Assembly (NCBI GenBank): GCA_036844765.1
Contig: DAIUFE010000007.1
Span: forward strand, 1-64,000
Length of the DNA stretch: 64,000 bases
Source: Thermocaproicibacter sp036844765
GTDB taxonomy: Bacteria > Bacillota > Clostridia > Oscillospirales > Acutalibacteraceae
Direction: 5' to 3'
A program made the translations under genes and the position numbers. The first letter of the stretch is position 1. Each line of letters opens with the position of its first letter. The notes beneath the pieces are model-generated. The model ran no database searches, was not told the DNA's origin, and worked only from the letters and a program-made list of their open reading frames with translations. This document shows positions 17,629 to 26,888 of the stretch, piece after piece.

Positions 17629-17698
17629 TTGATCTCCTCCCGTTTCCCGGCATAATTTTTCGGCCGCCCGAATTTTTGCGGTGCAGATGCTGATTTCA

Positions 17699-17727
17699 GT
17701 TATAATCGCGCCGTCCGGATTTGTCAA
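17699..17727 (-). promoter_or_regulatory. Promoter of the MBL-fold gene
   Basis: On the minus strand, TTGACA (17722-17727), a 17-bp spacer and TATAAC (17699-17704), about 70 bp before the start codon. Confidence 0.8.
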
Positions 17728-17858
17728 GCGCCCCGAAATCGCGCGGGAAACAACCTGCGGTTTTATCCTTTCACAGATTTCCTGAACGCGGAATAACGGC
17801 AGGAAGATCCGAGAGAGCGCGGGGAAACCGCCCCGCCTGTCCGCCGTTCCAAAACCGG

Positions 17859-17887
17859 TTGAAAATCCGGAGCCCGTGTGATACATT
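17859..17887 (+). promoter_or_regulatory. Promoter of the fructokinase gene
   Basis: TTGAAA (17859-17864), a 17-bp spacer and TACATT (17882-17887). It ends 32 bp before the start codon. Confidence 0.6.
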
Positions 17888-17919
17888 TTAGAAAAGAGTT
17901 TCGTCTGGGGGCTGATACG

Positions 17920-18897
17920 ATGAAATACGACGTAACGGCGATGGGGGAACTGCTGATCGATTTCACGCAGAACGGGATCACGGAGCAGGGGAACGGCCTG
18001 TTCGAGGCGAATCCCGGCGGCGCGCCCTGCAACGTGCTCGCCATGCTGGCCAAGCTGGGGAAAAAGGCCGCGTTTATCGGCAAGGTGGGCGACGACCTCT
18101 TCGGCCGGCTGCTTTTCCGCGTGATCGCCGAGGCCGGCATCGACGCCGGCGGGCTCGTTTTTGACCCGTCGGTCCGGACGACGCTCTCGTTCGTCCGGAA
18201 CACGCCGGACGGGGACCGGGATTTTTCGTTTTACCGGAACCCGGGCGCGGACCAGAGGATCACCCCCGCCGAAGTCCGGACGGACCTGATCCGGCAATCC
18301 GGAATGTTCCATTTCGGCACGCTTTCGCTGACGGACGAGCCGGCCCGCAGCGCGACGCAGGCGGCGGTGGAAACCGCCGCCCGGGCGGGCGCCCTGATCT
18401 CTTTCGACCCGAACCTCCGCCCGCCCCTCTGGCCTTCTCTGGAGGAGGCGAAAAAGCAGATGGCGTGGGGCTGCGGCCGGTGCGCGGTTCTGAAGATCGC
18501 GGCGGAGGAGCTGGCGTTTCTGGCCGGGGAGGATGCCGTCGGTCCGGGGATCGCCTCGCTGCGCGGCCGCTTTCCCGGCATTGCCCTGTTCCTCGTGACG
18601 AAGGGGAAAGACGGGGCGGAAGCTTTTTACGGCGGAGTCCATGTTTCCGTCCCCGCGTACCGGGAGGTCCGGACGATCGACACGACGGGCGCCGGCGACA
18701 CCTTCTGCGGCGCCTGCCTCGCTTACCTGCTGGATCACGATCCGGACCGCCTGACGGAGGAGCAGCTGACCGAGATGCTGAAATTTGCCAACGCCGCCGC
18801 AGCGCTGGTCACGGCCAAAAAGGGCGCGCTGCGCTCCATGCCGTCGCGCGGGGAAATTCTGCGGCTGATGGGGGAGGAAGACCCGCTCCGGGGGTAA
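17920..18897 (+). CDS. PfkB-family fructokinase
   Basis: A 325-residue ribokinase-fold sugar kinase. The N-terminal substrate motif is NPGGAPCNVLAMLAKLG with GKVGDD. The C-terminal catalytic motif is DTTGAGDTFCGA, with Asp260 as base. GGAPCN is typical of fructokinases in this family. The enzyme would make fructose-6-phosphate from the fructose freed by the sucrose phosphorylase 5 kb upstream. It has its own promoter and terminator, so it is a separate unit. Start choice: this ATG begins the conserved domain; GGGGG upstream is a weak ribosome site. Confidence 0.85.
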   Translation: MKYDVTAMGELLIDFTQNGITEQGNGLFEANPGGAPCNVLAMLAKLGKKAAFIGKVGDDLFGRLLFRVIAEAGIDAGGLVFDPSVRTTLSFVRNTPDGDRDFSFYRNPGADQRITPAEVRTDLIRQSGMFHFGTLSLTDEPARSATQAAVETAARAGALISFDPNLRPPLWPSLEEAKKQMAWGCGRCAVLKIAAEELAFLAGEDAVGPGIASLRGRFPGIALFLVTKGKDGAEAFYGGVHVSVPAYREVRTIDTTGAGDTFCGACLAYLLDHDPDRLTEEQLTEMLKFANAAAALVTAKKGALRSMPSRGEILRLMGEEDPLRG

Positions 18898-18948
18898 AAT
18901 GGAAATCAGGCGGCGCGGACGTCCGTCATCAATAGGCACTCTTATTGG

Positions 18949-18973
18949 AAAAGGGATCGCCGATTCCCTTTTT
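18949..18973 (+). terminator. Terminator of the fructokinase gene
   Basis: AAAAGGGA (18949-18956) pairs with TCCCTTTT (18965-18972) and the T run continues. A second small stem CAATA/TATTG lies at 18931-18947. Confidence 0.7.
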
Positions 18974-18988
18974 ATCTTTTCGGAAGCG

Positions 18989-19035
18989 CTGAAACGGTTA
19001 CCGCCGTTGCATTCCGGATCCTGATTTGATATGAT
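18989..19035 (+). promoter_or_regulatory. GH97 promoter with LacI-type operator
   Basis: TTGCAT (19007-19012), a 17-bp spacer and TATGAT (19030-19035). Directly upstream, CTGAAACGGTTACCG (18989-19003) resembles the GAAACGTTT sites before the sugar operon, suggesting a shared LacI regulator. Confidence 0.65.
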
Positions 19036-19088
19036 TTCACCGGGAGGCTGTATTTGAAATGGCGGTAAAAAACCGCGGTTCCATCTTC

Positions 19089-19160
19089 ATAGCAATCCCA
19101 GCCGCGATGGAGAGGCGAAAAGCAAAAAAGCCTGCCGCAACTCAGCTGGAAGTGCCGCAG
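19089..19160. repeat. Interspersed palindromic element, copy 4 (short form)
   Basis: The left arm TAGCAATCCCAGCCGCGATG is balanced by the right arm CCGCAACTCAGCTGGAAGTG. No central GC hairpin. It sits in the leader of the GH97 mRNA, between promoter and ribosome site. Confidence 0.65.
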
Positions 19161-19222
19161 CTGCCGAGTCCCTGACTTTCATAGAACGGCGAAACGGATC
19201 GTTTTTTGAGGAGGTTTGTCAA

Positions 19223-21100
19223 ATGTCGAAACATGCCGTGCAGTCTCCGGATGGACACGTTGAACTGCTTTTCACGGTGGCGAAAGGCAGATTGTTCTAC
19301 GAGGTGAGCCGGGACGGATTCCTGGCCGCGGACAGGGCGCCGCTGGGCCTGGTGCTGCCGGACTGCGACCTTTCCGACGGCCTTTGCCTGAAAGACGAAT
19401 CCCGCAGTGTGATCGATGAGACCTATTCGATTCCGGCGTACAAAAAATCGGTCTGCGCGAATCATGCCAACACGATCGCGCTGACGTTCGAAAAGGCCGG
19501 GCATACGATGGCGGTGGAGGGGCGCGCCTATGACGACGGAGCCGCGGTCCGCATGATCCTGCCCGGCGAGGGGACCGGCGTCGTCGACCACGAGGCGACG
19601 GCCTTTGCCGTACCGCAAGGGGCCGACCCTGTTTACGGCATGAAATGGCTGTGTTCCTACGAGGATCAGTATCACCCGATTCCCAGAGAAGATTTATACC
19701 AGAACATTTACGCGTTCCCGCTGCTGGTCCACGCCGGCGGGAACCTTTGGGCCCTGTATGCGGAAGCGTCGGTCTTCGGCGATTACGGAGGCGGCAACCT
19801 GCAGTCCGACCCGGAAGATCCCGCCGTGCTTCATGTCATGAAGGCAGTCGACAAGCTGACGGGCATCACATCCGAGCTCCCGATGAAGACCCCTTGGCGC
19901 GTCGTGATCACCGGCAGCCTGAACGATCTCGTCACTTCCAACCTGCTCGAAAATCTCAATCCGGAAAGCATCGTGAAAGACCCGTCGTTCATCAGGCCCG
20001 GCGTCTGTGCGTGGAGCTGGATGAGCGAACACGATTCCGCCTCGGACCCCAAACGGATGCGCGATTATGTGGACTTCGCCCAGGAGATGGGGTGGCCGTA
20101 TTCCCTGGTCGACGGAGGCTGGCCGGGTCATGTGGATATTCCGGAGCTGGTCCGGTACGCCGCGCCGAAAGGCGTGAAGATCTGGATTTGGGAGCACAGC
20201 AGGGAGCTGCGCGACCCCGCGGTCGCCGAAGAAAAGATGAAGCTCTGGAGCGGCTGGGGCGTGGTGGGCCTGAAAATCGATTTCTTTGAGTCCGATTCCC
20301 AGGAGCGGGTGTCGCAGTTTGAACTGCTGGCCCGCTTGGCGGCCGAATACCGCCTGATGCTGAACTTCCACGGCTGCCTGCGGCCTTCCGGCTACAGCAG
20401 GGTGTGGCCCCACATCCTTTCCTACGAAGCGGTGCAGGGCGGCGAATATCTGGACCATTTTTCCAGCTTTACCCCCGGCGGGCCCGACGCGGCCCATAAC
20501 TGCACCCTGCCGTTTACCAGGAACGCGATGGGACCGATGGATTATACGCCGGTCTGCTACCGCAGCTATGTGACGGGTACGACCGACGCCCACCAGACGG
20601 CGCTCCCCCTCATTTTCACCAGCTATATTCTGCATATCGGCGAAAAGAAGGAAAACGTCGAATCCAATCCCTGCGCGCCTTTCTTAAAAAAGCTTCATAC
20701 CTCGTGGGACGAGACCAAATTGCTGGAGGGGTATCCCGCGAGCTACGTCACCATGGCGCGCCGCAGCGGCGAAGAATGGTTCGTCGGCGGAATCTGCGCC
20801 CGCCGCCCCCGCAATTCCACGGTCCGCCTGGATTTTCTCACGGCGGATACTTATGAGATGGAGCTGTACCGCGACGATCTGTCCGATCTGCGCCCCACGG
20901 ACGCGGCGAAAGACGCCCTGGGTCCCATGACCCCCGGGATCGTCGCGCGGCTGGAGTCCCTGCCGGCCCGCCCGTGCCAGCATCAGCACGACCTCCATCG
21001 GGTGCAGGTCGAGAAACGCACCGTCCGAAAGGGAGAGATCCTTACGATCCCGGAGAGCGTCAACGGCGGGTTCGCCCTTTACCTGAAGCCTGAAGCGTGA
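19223..21100 (+). CDS. Glycoside hydrolase family 97 (alpha-galactosidase/glucosidase)
   Basis: A 625-residue GH97 enzyme with an N-terminal beta-supersandwich, a catalytic barrel and a C-terminal beta domain. Family hallmarks are GVCAWSWMSEHD, NFHGCLRPSGYSRVWPHILSYEAV and NCTLPFTRNAMGPMDYTP. GVVGLKIDFF (about 345-355) places an Asp where retaining members (alpha-galactosidases) have their nucleophile, so alpha-galactosidase is more likely than inverting alpha-glucosidase. There is no signal peptide, so it acts on imported sugar. GGAGG lies before the ATG. With sucrose phosphorylase and fructokinase nearby, removal of galactose from raffinose-type sugars would complete a pathway; this is inference. 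Confidence 0.85.
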   Translation: MSKHAVQSPDGHVELLFTVAKGRLFYEVSRDGFLAADRAPLGLVLPDCDLSDGLCLKDESRSVIDETYSIPAYKKSVCANHANTIALTFEKAGHTMAVEGRAYDDGAAVRMILPGEGTGVVDHEATAFAVPQGADPVYGMKWLCSYEDQYHPIPREDLYQNIYAFPLLVHAGGNLWALYAEASVFGDYGGGNLQSDPEDPAVLHVMKAVDKLTGITSELPMKTPWRVVITGSLNDLVTSNLLENLNPESIVKDPSFIRPGVCAWSWMSEHDSASDPKRMRDYVDFAQEMGWPYSLVDGGWPGHVDIPELVRYAAPKGVKIWIWEHSRELRDPAVAEEKMKLWSGWGVVGLKIDFFESDSQERVSQFELLARLAAEYRLMLNFHGCLRPSGYSRVWPHILSYEAVQGGEYLDHFSSFTPGGPDAAHNCTLPFTRNAMGPMDYTPVCYRSYVTGTTDAHQTALPLIFTSYILHIGEKKENVESNPCAPFLKKLHTSWDETKLLEGYPASYVTMARRSGEEWFVGGICARRPRNSTVRLDFLTADTYEMELYRDDLSDLRPTDAAKDALGPMTPGIVARLESLPARPCQHQHDLHRVQVEKRTVRKGEILTIPESVNGGFALYLKPEA

Positions 21101-21138
21101 GTGAAAACAACCTGCCGGGAAAGAGCGGCCCGCGCGGT

Positions 21139-21167
21139 TTGAAATGCTCCCGAAAGTATGCTACACT
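21139..21167 (+). promoter_or_regulatory. argH promoter
   Basis: TTGAAA (21139-21144), a 17-bp spacer and TACACT (21162-21167), 31 bp before the argH start codon. Confidence 0.75.
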
Positions 21168-21198
21168 GGGCAGAAGAAAAAGGAAAGCGGGTTTTGAT

Positions 21199-22578
<1,380 letters not shown>

Positions 22579-22583
22579 CGCTG

Positions 22584-23150
22584 CTATTTCAGTTCCAGCT
22601 CGTCCATCTTTTCCCGCAGGCGGATGAAGTCCTCGAATGCGGAGGGCTTGTTGTTCGGGTTGCGCAGCAGGGCGGCGGGGTGGAGCGTCGCCATCATCAG
22701 CAGTCCGTCCTTTTCAAAGAATTCGCCGTGCTCCCGGGTGATCTTGAAATCGGGGCGGATGAGCTGCGCGGCCGCGATGCGCCCCAGGCAGACGAGAATG
22801 GCCGGGCGCAGCAGCGCGATCTGGTTGCGCAGCCAGCCGATGCACGTCTGCTGTTCTTCGGGCAAGGGGTCGCGGTTTTTGGGCGGCCTGCACTTGACGA
22901 TATTTCCGATGTAGATGTTTTTGCTCCGGTCCAGGTCCACGGCGTCGAGCATCTTATCCAGAAGCTGCCCGCTGCGGCCCACAAACGGCTTTCCCTGCAG
23001 ATCTTCCTGTTCCCCCGGCCCTTCGCCGACGAACAGCACGCGCGCCTGCCGGCATCCCGCGCCGAAGACCACGTGCGTGCGCCCTTCGCACAGGCCGCAT
23101 TTTCGGCAGCTCAGGCAGGCCCGCTCCAGTTCATCCCAGTCCGAATACAA
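22584..23150 (-). CDS. Uracil-DNA glycosylase, family 4 (Fe-S)
   Basis: A 188-residue family-4 uracil-DNA glycosylase that removes uracil from DNA. Iron-sulphur cysteines lie at the N-terminus (CLSCRKCGLC) and in the KCRPPKNRDP and QTCIGWL segments. The active-site motifs are GEGPGEQED (uracil binding) and TLHPAALLRN. It lies 93 bp downstream of dnaC on the same strand, possibly as the last gene of the dnaD-dnaC unit. Confidence 0.92.
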   Translation of the reverse strand: MYSDWDELERACLSCRKCGLCEGRTHVVFGAGCRQARVLFVGEGPGEQEDLQGKPFVGRSGQLLDKMLDAVDLDRSKNIYIGNIVKCRPPKNRDPLPEEQQTCIGWLRNQIALLRPAILVCLGRIAAAQLIRPDFKITREHGEFFEKDGLLMMATLHPAALLRNPNNKPSAFEDFIRLREKMDELELK

Positions 23151-23181
23151 TTCGTATCGGCCCCCTTATCTCTATGATACC

Positions 23182-23213
23182 GCGTTCCCGTTCCGTTGGG
23201 GAGCGCTTTTTTT
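23182..23213 (+). terminator. Plus-strand terminator, possibly for argH
   Basis: GCGTTCCC (23182-23189) pairs, with one G-U, with GGGAGCGC (ending 23206), followed by seven T. The only upstream plus-strand gene is argH, so its transcript would run antisense across the whole glycosylase gene. Confidence 0.5.
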
Positions 23214-23243
23214 GTGTTTCCCCGCCGCGGCTGAAAAAACGGC

Positions 23244-24242
23244 TCATTTCGGCGCGCGGCACAGGCGCTTCTGCTGGCGGATATCCTTGCCCACGAACAC
23301 GACCCTGCGGTAGCTGCCGATGATGCGCGAGACGAAACGTTCCGAGTAAAACTCCATCATTTCCCGCACGGAGAGGTTGGTGCTGATGAGGGTCGGTTTC
23401 TGCGCGAGCAGGCGGCCGTTCACGATCGCGTAGATCGCCGCGGTGGAGAAGGAGCTGCGGAACTCCGTGCCGAGGTCGTCGAGGATCAGCAGATCGCAGG
23501 CGAGCAGCGGACCGGAAGGATCTTCTCCGTTTCCGCGCCCGAAATGCTCGTCCTCCAGTTTCTTCACGAGGCCGCCGACCGAGCAGTACACCGTGCCGAA
23601 TCCCTTCTCGATCGCGGCGTTCGCGATCGCCAGCGACAGGTGCGTTTTTCCCAGGCCGGTCCCGCCGGTCAGAATCAGGTTCGGGGATTCCGTCGAAAAA
23701 TGCTCCGCGTAAGCGGCGCAGAACCGGAACGTGTCGCCCATGATCTCGCGGTCGGAGGGCCGGCTCTCCCGCGGCTCGTTGGAATACCAGCCGAGCGAGA
23801 AACTCTCGAAGGTGGAAAGGGACAGCGGCGTCAGCGCGTTGAGCCGCCGGAAGGATTCCGCGCGCAGCAGGCCCTTGAGGCAGGCGCACATTTTCCCGTC
23901 CACATAGCCCGTGTCTTTGCAGCGCGGGCAGGCGTAGTGCGGCTCCAGATCGTCCGGCTTCATGCCGTGGGCGGCCAGCAGGCGCGCGTATTCCGCCTGC
24001 ACGGCCTTGTTTTCCTCCTTCAGCTTCTCGAGCCGCCCGCGGGCGCTTTCCCCGCCGAGGACCGCTTTGGCGGCGCGGACCGCCGTCGAAGAGAGGCGGC
24101 GCTCCAGCTCCTCCGCCTGCGGGCACTCCCCGCGGAACGCGGCTTTGCGCCGTTCGGCCTCTTCGCGCGCGGCCCTGCGGCGCTCCCGCAGGATCTTTTC
24201 TGCCGAAAGGTAAACTTCCCTGCCGTATCCCAAAGATCTCAC
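23244..24242 (-). CDS. dnaC: DnaC/DnaI-type helicase loader
   Basis: A 332-residue AAA+ ATPase. An N-terminal coiled region is followed by a zinc motif YACPRCKDTGYVDGKMCAC (about 100-120), then Walker A GGTGLGKTH and Walker B LLILDDLGTEF. It loads the replicative helicase onto DNA. Its GTG start overlaps the dnaD stop codon (GTGA), so the two are translationally coupled, as is common in Clostridia. Isolated IstB proteins look similar, but no transposase is near and the zinc motif supports a chromosomal loader. Confidence 0.88.
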   Translation of the reverse strand: MRSLGYGREVYLSAEKILRERRRAAREEAERRKAAFRGECPQAEELERRLSSTAVRAAKAVLGGESARGRLEKLKEENKAVQAEYARLLAAHGMKPDDLEPHYACPRCKDTGYVDGKMCACLKGLLRAESFRRLNALTPLSLSTFESFSLGWYSNEPRESRPSDREIMGDTFRFCAAYAEHFSTESPNLILTGGTGLGKTHLSLAIANAAIEKGFGTVYCSVGGLVKKLEDEHFGRGNGEDPSGPLLACDLLILDDLGTEFRSSFSTAAIYAIVNGRLLAQKPTLISTNLSVREMMEFYSERFVSRIIGSYRRVVFVGKDIRQQKRLCRAPK

Positions 24243-25252
24243 CCCTTCGTGTCTTTGGTGTCGTAGATGCTGGTGGATTCATACTCGCCGATGTCGAAGG
24301 TGGGGGAGGGTTTTTCGCCGCCGGATTTCCGGGACGGGCTGCGTTCCATCCGCTCCTCGGCGGCCTGCCTGGGGGTTTTGATTCCTTCCTTGTGCCAGCG
24401 TTCAAGGATGCGGTTCATGTAGCCCGGCCGGTACTTTCCGGCCCCGTCGATGGTCCGGTCGTACGCCTCGCGGATCATGTCCGGGCCGAATTTCCATTCG
24501 CCGACCCAGACCGGCGCGAAGCTCTCTTCGCGCGAGGACGGCGTCCGGCGGGGGATGCCGATGGCTTCCTCGACGGCGCGCCAGGCTTTCTGGCGCTCGG
24601 AGAGCAGGCGCAGCCGCTCCTCCGCTTTTTCGTGCGTGTTGATCTCTTCGTCCGCCCAGTTCATGGCGGCTTTTTCTATGTACCGCATGTTCGCCCTGCC
24701 GACGCTCGCGGCGTATTGCAGCAGCATTACGATCACGTCGGACGGGAGGCCGAAATCGTCGTGGATCATCACGAACGTCGCGGCTTCCCCGCCGGAGACC
24801 GTGCGGCCGAGGATCTCCTCTGCGGACTGGATCAGGCACGCGATCTCGGTGGATTCCGTCATGCGCTTGGCGACGAATCCGCTGTCCGGCTTCTGGGGGC
24901 GCGAAAGGATCCGCTTCGGCTTCTCCGCTTTTTCGGCCGCGGCGGGAGCGGGCTGCGGCGCGGGGGCGGCCTCCCGGTCCTCCCGCGGCGCGGCGGCGGG
25001 GGAAAGCGCGTCCCCGGACGACGAAAGCAGCCCTTTGTCCTGCCAGTAGCGCAGGGCGTCGCCCGCCTCCGACCGGTCGATGCCGAGGGCGTCCGCGACC
25101 TGCGAAAGTTCGAACGGCTGCCCGGCGTGGCGCAGGACCCACAGCAGGGCCTTGAGCGGGAGGGTGCCCGCCAGCTTCAGGTGGTCGTCGACGACGGAGC
25201 ACGGGACCGCGAAAACGGAATTCCAACTCCCCAGATTGAGGGAATAACTCAA
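24239..25252 (-). CDS. dnaD: DnaD-domain replication initiation protein
   Basis: A 337-residue protein. The N-terminal winged helix (about 1-85: LKALLWVLRHAGQPF, LGIDRSEAGDALRYWQDKGLL) is followed by an Ala/Pro-rich linker and a DnaD/DnaB C-terminal domain (ACLIQSAEEILGRTVSG through AAMNWADEEI). Two copies of that domain type may be present (about 150-235 and 245-310). It acts in primosome assembly with the coupled dnaC. TTG start at 25252 with AAAGG upstream. Confidence 0.85.
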   Translation of the reverse strand: MSYSLNLGSWNSVFAVPCSVVDDHLKLAGTLPLKALLWVLRHAGQPFELSQVADALGIDRSEAGDALRYWQDKGLLSSSGDALSPAAAPREDREAAPAPQPAPAAAEKAEKPKRILSRPQKPDSGFVAKRMTESTEIACLIQSAEEILGRTVSGGEAATFVMIHDDFGLPSDVIVMLLQYAASVGRANMRYIEKAAMNWADEEINTHEKAEERLRLLSERQKAWRAVEEAIGIPRRTPSSREESFAPVWVGEWKFGPDMIREAYDRTIDGAGKYRPGYMNRILERWHKEGIKTPRQAAEERMERSPSRKSGGEKPSPTFDIGEYESTSIYDTKDTKG

Positions 25253-25271
25253 AGAACTCAGCCTTTCCTAA

Positions 25272-25333
25272 AATAGCGGTTTCAGCCGTGATTGAGAAAT
25301 AAAATCGTCCGCAATAGAGCTGAAAATGCTATC
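25272..25333. repeat. Interspersed palindromic element, copy 5 (short form)
   Basis: The left end ATAGCGGTTTCAGC mirrors the right end GCTGAAAATGCTAT, with TGATTGAGAA and TCCGCAATAGA inside. It lies in the untranslated leader of dnaD, next to the start codon. Confidence 0.6.
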
Positions 25334-25343
25334 ACTTGTGATA

Positions 25344-25378
25344 CGCCCTATTATAGCATAGGGCGGCGGGGGTGGCAA
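25344..25378 (-). promoter_or_regulatory. dnaD promoter overlapped by a palindrome
   Basis: On the minus strand, TTGCCA (25373-25378), a 17-bp spacer and TATAAT (25350-25355). CGCCCTAT (25344-25351) and ATAGGGCG (25358-25365) form a perfect eight-pair dyad across the -10, which could be an operator. Confidence 0.7.
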
Positions 25379-25464
25379 AACAAAAATCGGCCCGGAAGCG
25401 AAAAAGAGCCGCGGAACCGACGGAAAATCCGGGAGAAATCGGTCGGATGCGGCCTTCGCCAGCG

Positions 25465-25493
25465 TTGACATTTTGCCGGAACTGTGATAGAGT
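25465..25493 (+). promoter_or_regulatory. Promoter of the C39-like peptidase gene
   Basis: TTGACA (25465-25470), a 17-bp spacer and TAGAGT (25488-25493), 99 bp before the chosen start. Confidence 0.7.
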
Positions 25494-25592
25494 ACAGGAG
25501 GCATCAGTACTAATAGCAATAGAACAGTAAATACAGACGACACCGCCTTGGACAAAGGCAGCCTGCGGTTCGGGGGAAGAGGAACGAAGACG

Positions 25593-26447
25593 ATGAGAAG
25601 CAGAAAAAGAGCGGGCGGACGCCGCGTCGTTTTGGCGCTGGGGCTGATCGCGGCCGCCGTGCTGCTGATCCATTTCAAGGGGTTCGGGAATGCCGTCCCG
25701 AGAGGCGGCTCCGGCCTCGCGGGGCAGGAACCGGCGGCTTCCGACGGCGCGGTTTCCGCGGACACCCTGCAGGCGCTGGAAGCCCTGGCGAAAACCGCTC
25801 CGGAGATCGGGCCGGTTCTGCGGCATCCGGAAAAATATCCGGCGCGGCTCCTCGAGTCGCTCGCGCGCAATCCGGAGCTCCTCGATTTCACGCTGGATTA
25901 TCCGGAAAAGAAGGGGACCCTGGCCGATCAGATCGACCTTTCGGGGGAGGCCCGGCGCGGCGGGATCCCCCTGCTGATGCAGTGGGACGAGCGGTGGGGC
26001 TACGCGCCCTACGGCGGCGGGATCATCGCGCTGGACGGCTGCGGGCCCACGTGCCTTTCGATGGTGGCCGTGGGCCTGACGGGGGATATCTCGCGGAACC
26101 CGGAGGCGGTCGCCGCCTTCAGCGAGCGGAACGGCTATCTCGACGCGAAGTCCGGCAGCACGCTCTGGACGCTGATGTCCGAGGGGGCGGAAAAGCTGGG
26201 GCTGAAGTCGGCCGAGCTGCCGCTGGACCGGGCGCGGATGGCCCGCGAGCTTTCCGAGGGGCATCCGATCATCTGCAGCCTGAGGCCGGGGGATTTCACG
26301 ACCGTCGGCCACTTCGTCGTGCTGTGCGGATACCGGGACGGCGCGTTTGACGTGCGGGACCCCAACAGCCGCGGCCGGAGCGGAAAAACGTGGAGCTACG
26401 AGACCCTGAAGCCGCAGATCCGCAATCTGTGGGCCTTTTCCGCCTGA
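25593..26447 (+). CDS. Membrane-anchored C39-like cysteine peptidase
   Basis: A 284-residue protein with a basic N-terminus and one membrane helix (about 10-27), then an extracellular linker and a Peptidase_C39_2 domain. The catalytic Cys is in DGCGPTCLSM and the His in VGHFVVLCGY, with the later Asp in DVRDPNS. The oxyanion Gln may be in LLMQWDERWG. It probably acts at the cell surface on peptides or the wall. The start follows GAGGA; a longer frame from 25548 would begin with a weak TTG. It is not next to bacteriocin genes, so a bacteriocin-leader role is unlikely. Confidence 0.8.
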   Translation: MRSRKRAGGRRVVLALGLIAAAVLLIHFKGFGNAVPRGGSGLAGQEPAASDGAVSADTLQALEALAKTAPEIGPVLRHPEKYPARLLESLARNPELLDFTLDYPEKKGTLADQIDLSGEARRGGIPLLMQWDERWGYAPYGGGIIALDGCGPTCLSMVAVGLTGDISRNPEAVAAFSERNGYLDAKSGSTLWTLMSEGAEKLGLKSAELPLDRARMARELSEGHPIICSLRPGDFTTVGHFVVLCGYRDGAFDVRDPNSRGRSGKTWSYETLKPQIRNLWAFSA

Positions 26448-26475
26448 TTCCGTTTTTTCCGGCAGGCGGAAAAGC

Positions 26476-26504
26476 TTGACAGGATCGCTTTTCCCGGCTA
26501 TAAT
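26476..26504 (+). promoter_or_regulatory. tRNA-Gly promoter
   Basis: TTGACA (26476-26481), a 17-bp spacer and TATAAT (26499-26504), ending 28 bp before the tRNA. Consensus in both boxes. Confidence 0.9.
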
Positions 26505-26531
26505 ATTTTTCGTCCGGTTTTCGTCCGTTCC

Positions 26532-26607
26532 GCGAACGTAGCTCATCTGGCAGAGCGCCACCTTGCCAAGGTGGAGGTAGCGAGTTCAAGTCTCGTCGTT
26601 CGCTCCA
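26532..26607 (+). tRNA. tRNA-Gly (GCC)
   Basis: A complete 76-nt cloverleaf. Acceptor GCGAACG/CGTTCGC, anticodon stem CCACC/GGTGG around TTGCCAA (anticodon GCC), T arm GCGAG-TTCAAGT-CTCGT, discriminator T and encoded CCA at 26605-26607. Confidence 0.96.
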
Positions 26608-26662
26608 AGTCAATTGCCCAAAATAGATGCATGGCCTATAAAGCCAGTGTTTATGCGGGCTT

Positions 26663-26700
26663 CGGGAGTTTTGAATGGAAAATTCAAGACTCCCGATTTT
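26663..26700 (+). terminator. tRNA-Gly terminator
   Basis: CGGGAGT-TTTGAAT (26663-26676) pairs with ATTCAAGACTCCCG (26682-26695) with one mismatch, followed by ATTTTC. Confidence 0.75.
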
Positions 26701-26708
26701 CATAGATG

Positions 26709-26749
26709 CACCTCGCTTTTTAACAAGAAAGCGGGGTGTTTCTCGTTTT
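26709..26749 (+). terminator. Second hairpin after tRNA-Gly
   Basis: CACCTCGCTTT (26709-26719) pairs with AAAGCGGGGTG (26728-26738), one G-U pair, followed by TTTCTCGTTTT. A backup terminator. Confidence 0.65.
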
Positions 26750-26822
26750 AGGCCGGAATCAGTCCGGTAAACAATTTCATAAAGCCAATACCCTATAACG
26801 TGTGGTTTTGGCTGAAGAACCA

Positions 26823-26865
26823 GGAAGCCGCGCTCCTCCCTTTTGGGGAAGGGAACGCGGCTTCC
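26823..26865. terminator. Hairpin between tRNA-Gly and trpB2
   Basis: A ten-pair stem GGAAGCCGCG (26823-26832) / CGCGGCTTCC (26856-26865). On the plus strand TTTGGATTTT follows; on the minus strand it lies just past the trpB2 stop. It could end transcription from either side. Confidence 0.5.
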
Positions 26866-26888
26866 TTTGGATTTTGCGCCGGGCGCTT

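Noticed and set aside
23244..24242. IstB-type transposition helper reading for the DnaC gene
   Set aside because: It is coupled to a DnaD gene, has the zinc motif of chromosomal loaders, and no IstA or insertion-sequence ends are nearby.
25593..26447. Bacteriocin leader peptidase reading for the C39-like protein
   Set aside because: No ABC exporter, precursor peptide or immunity gene is adjacent, and the domain is the stand-alone C39_2 type with an N-terminal anchor.
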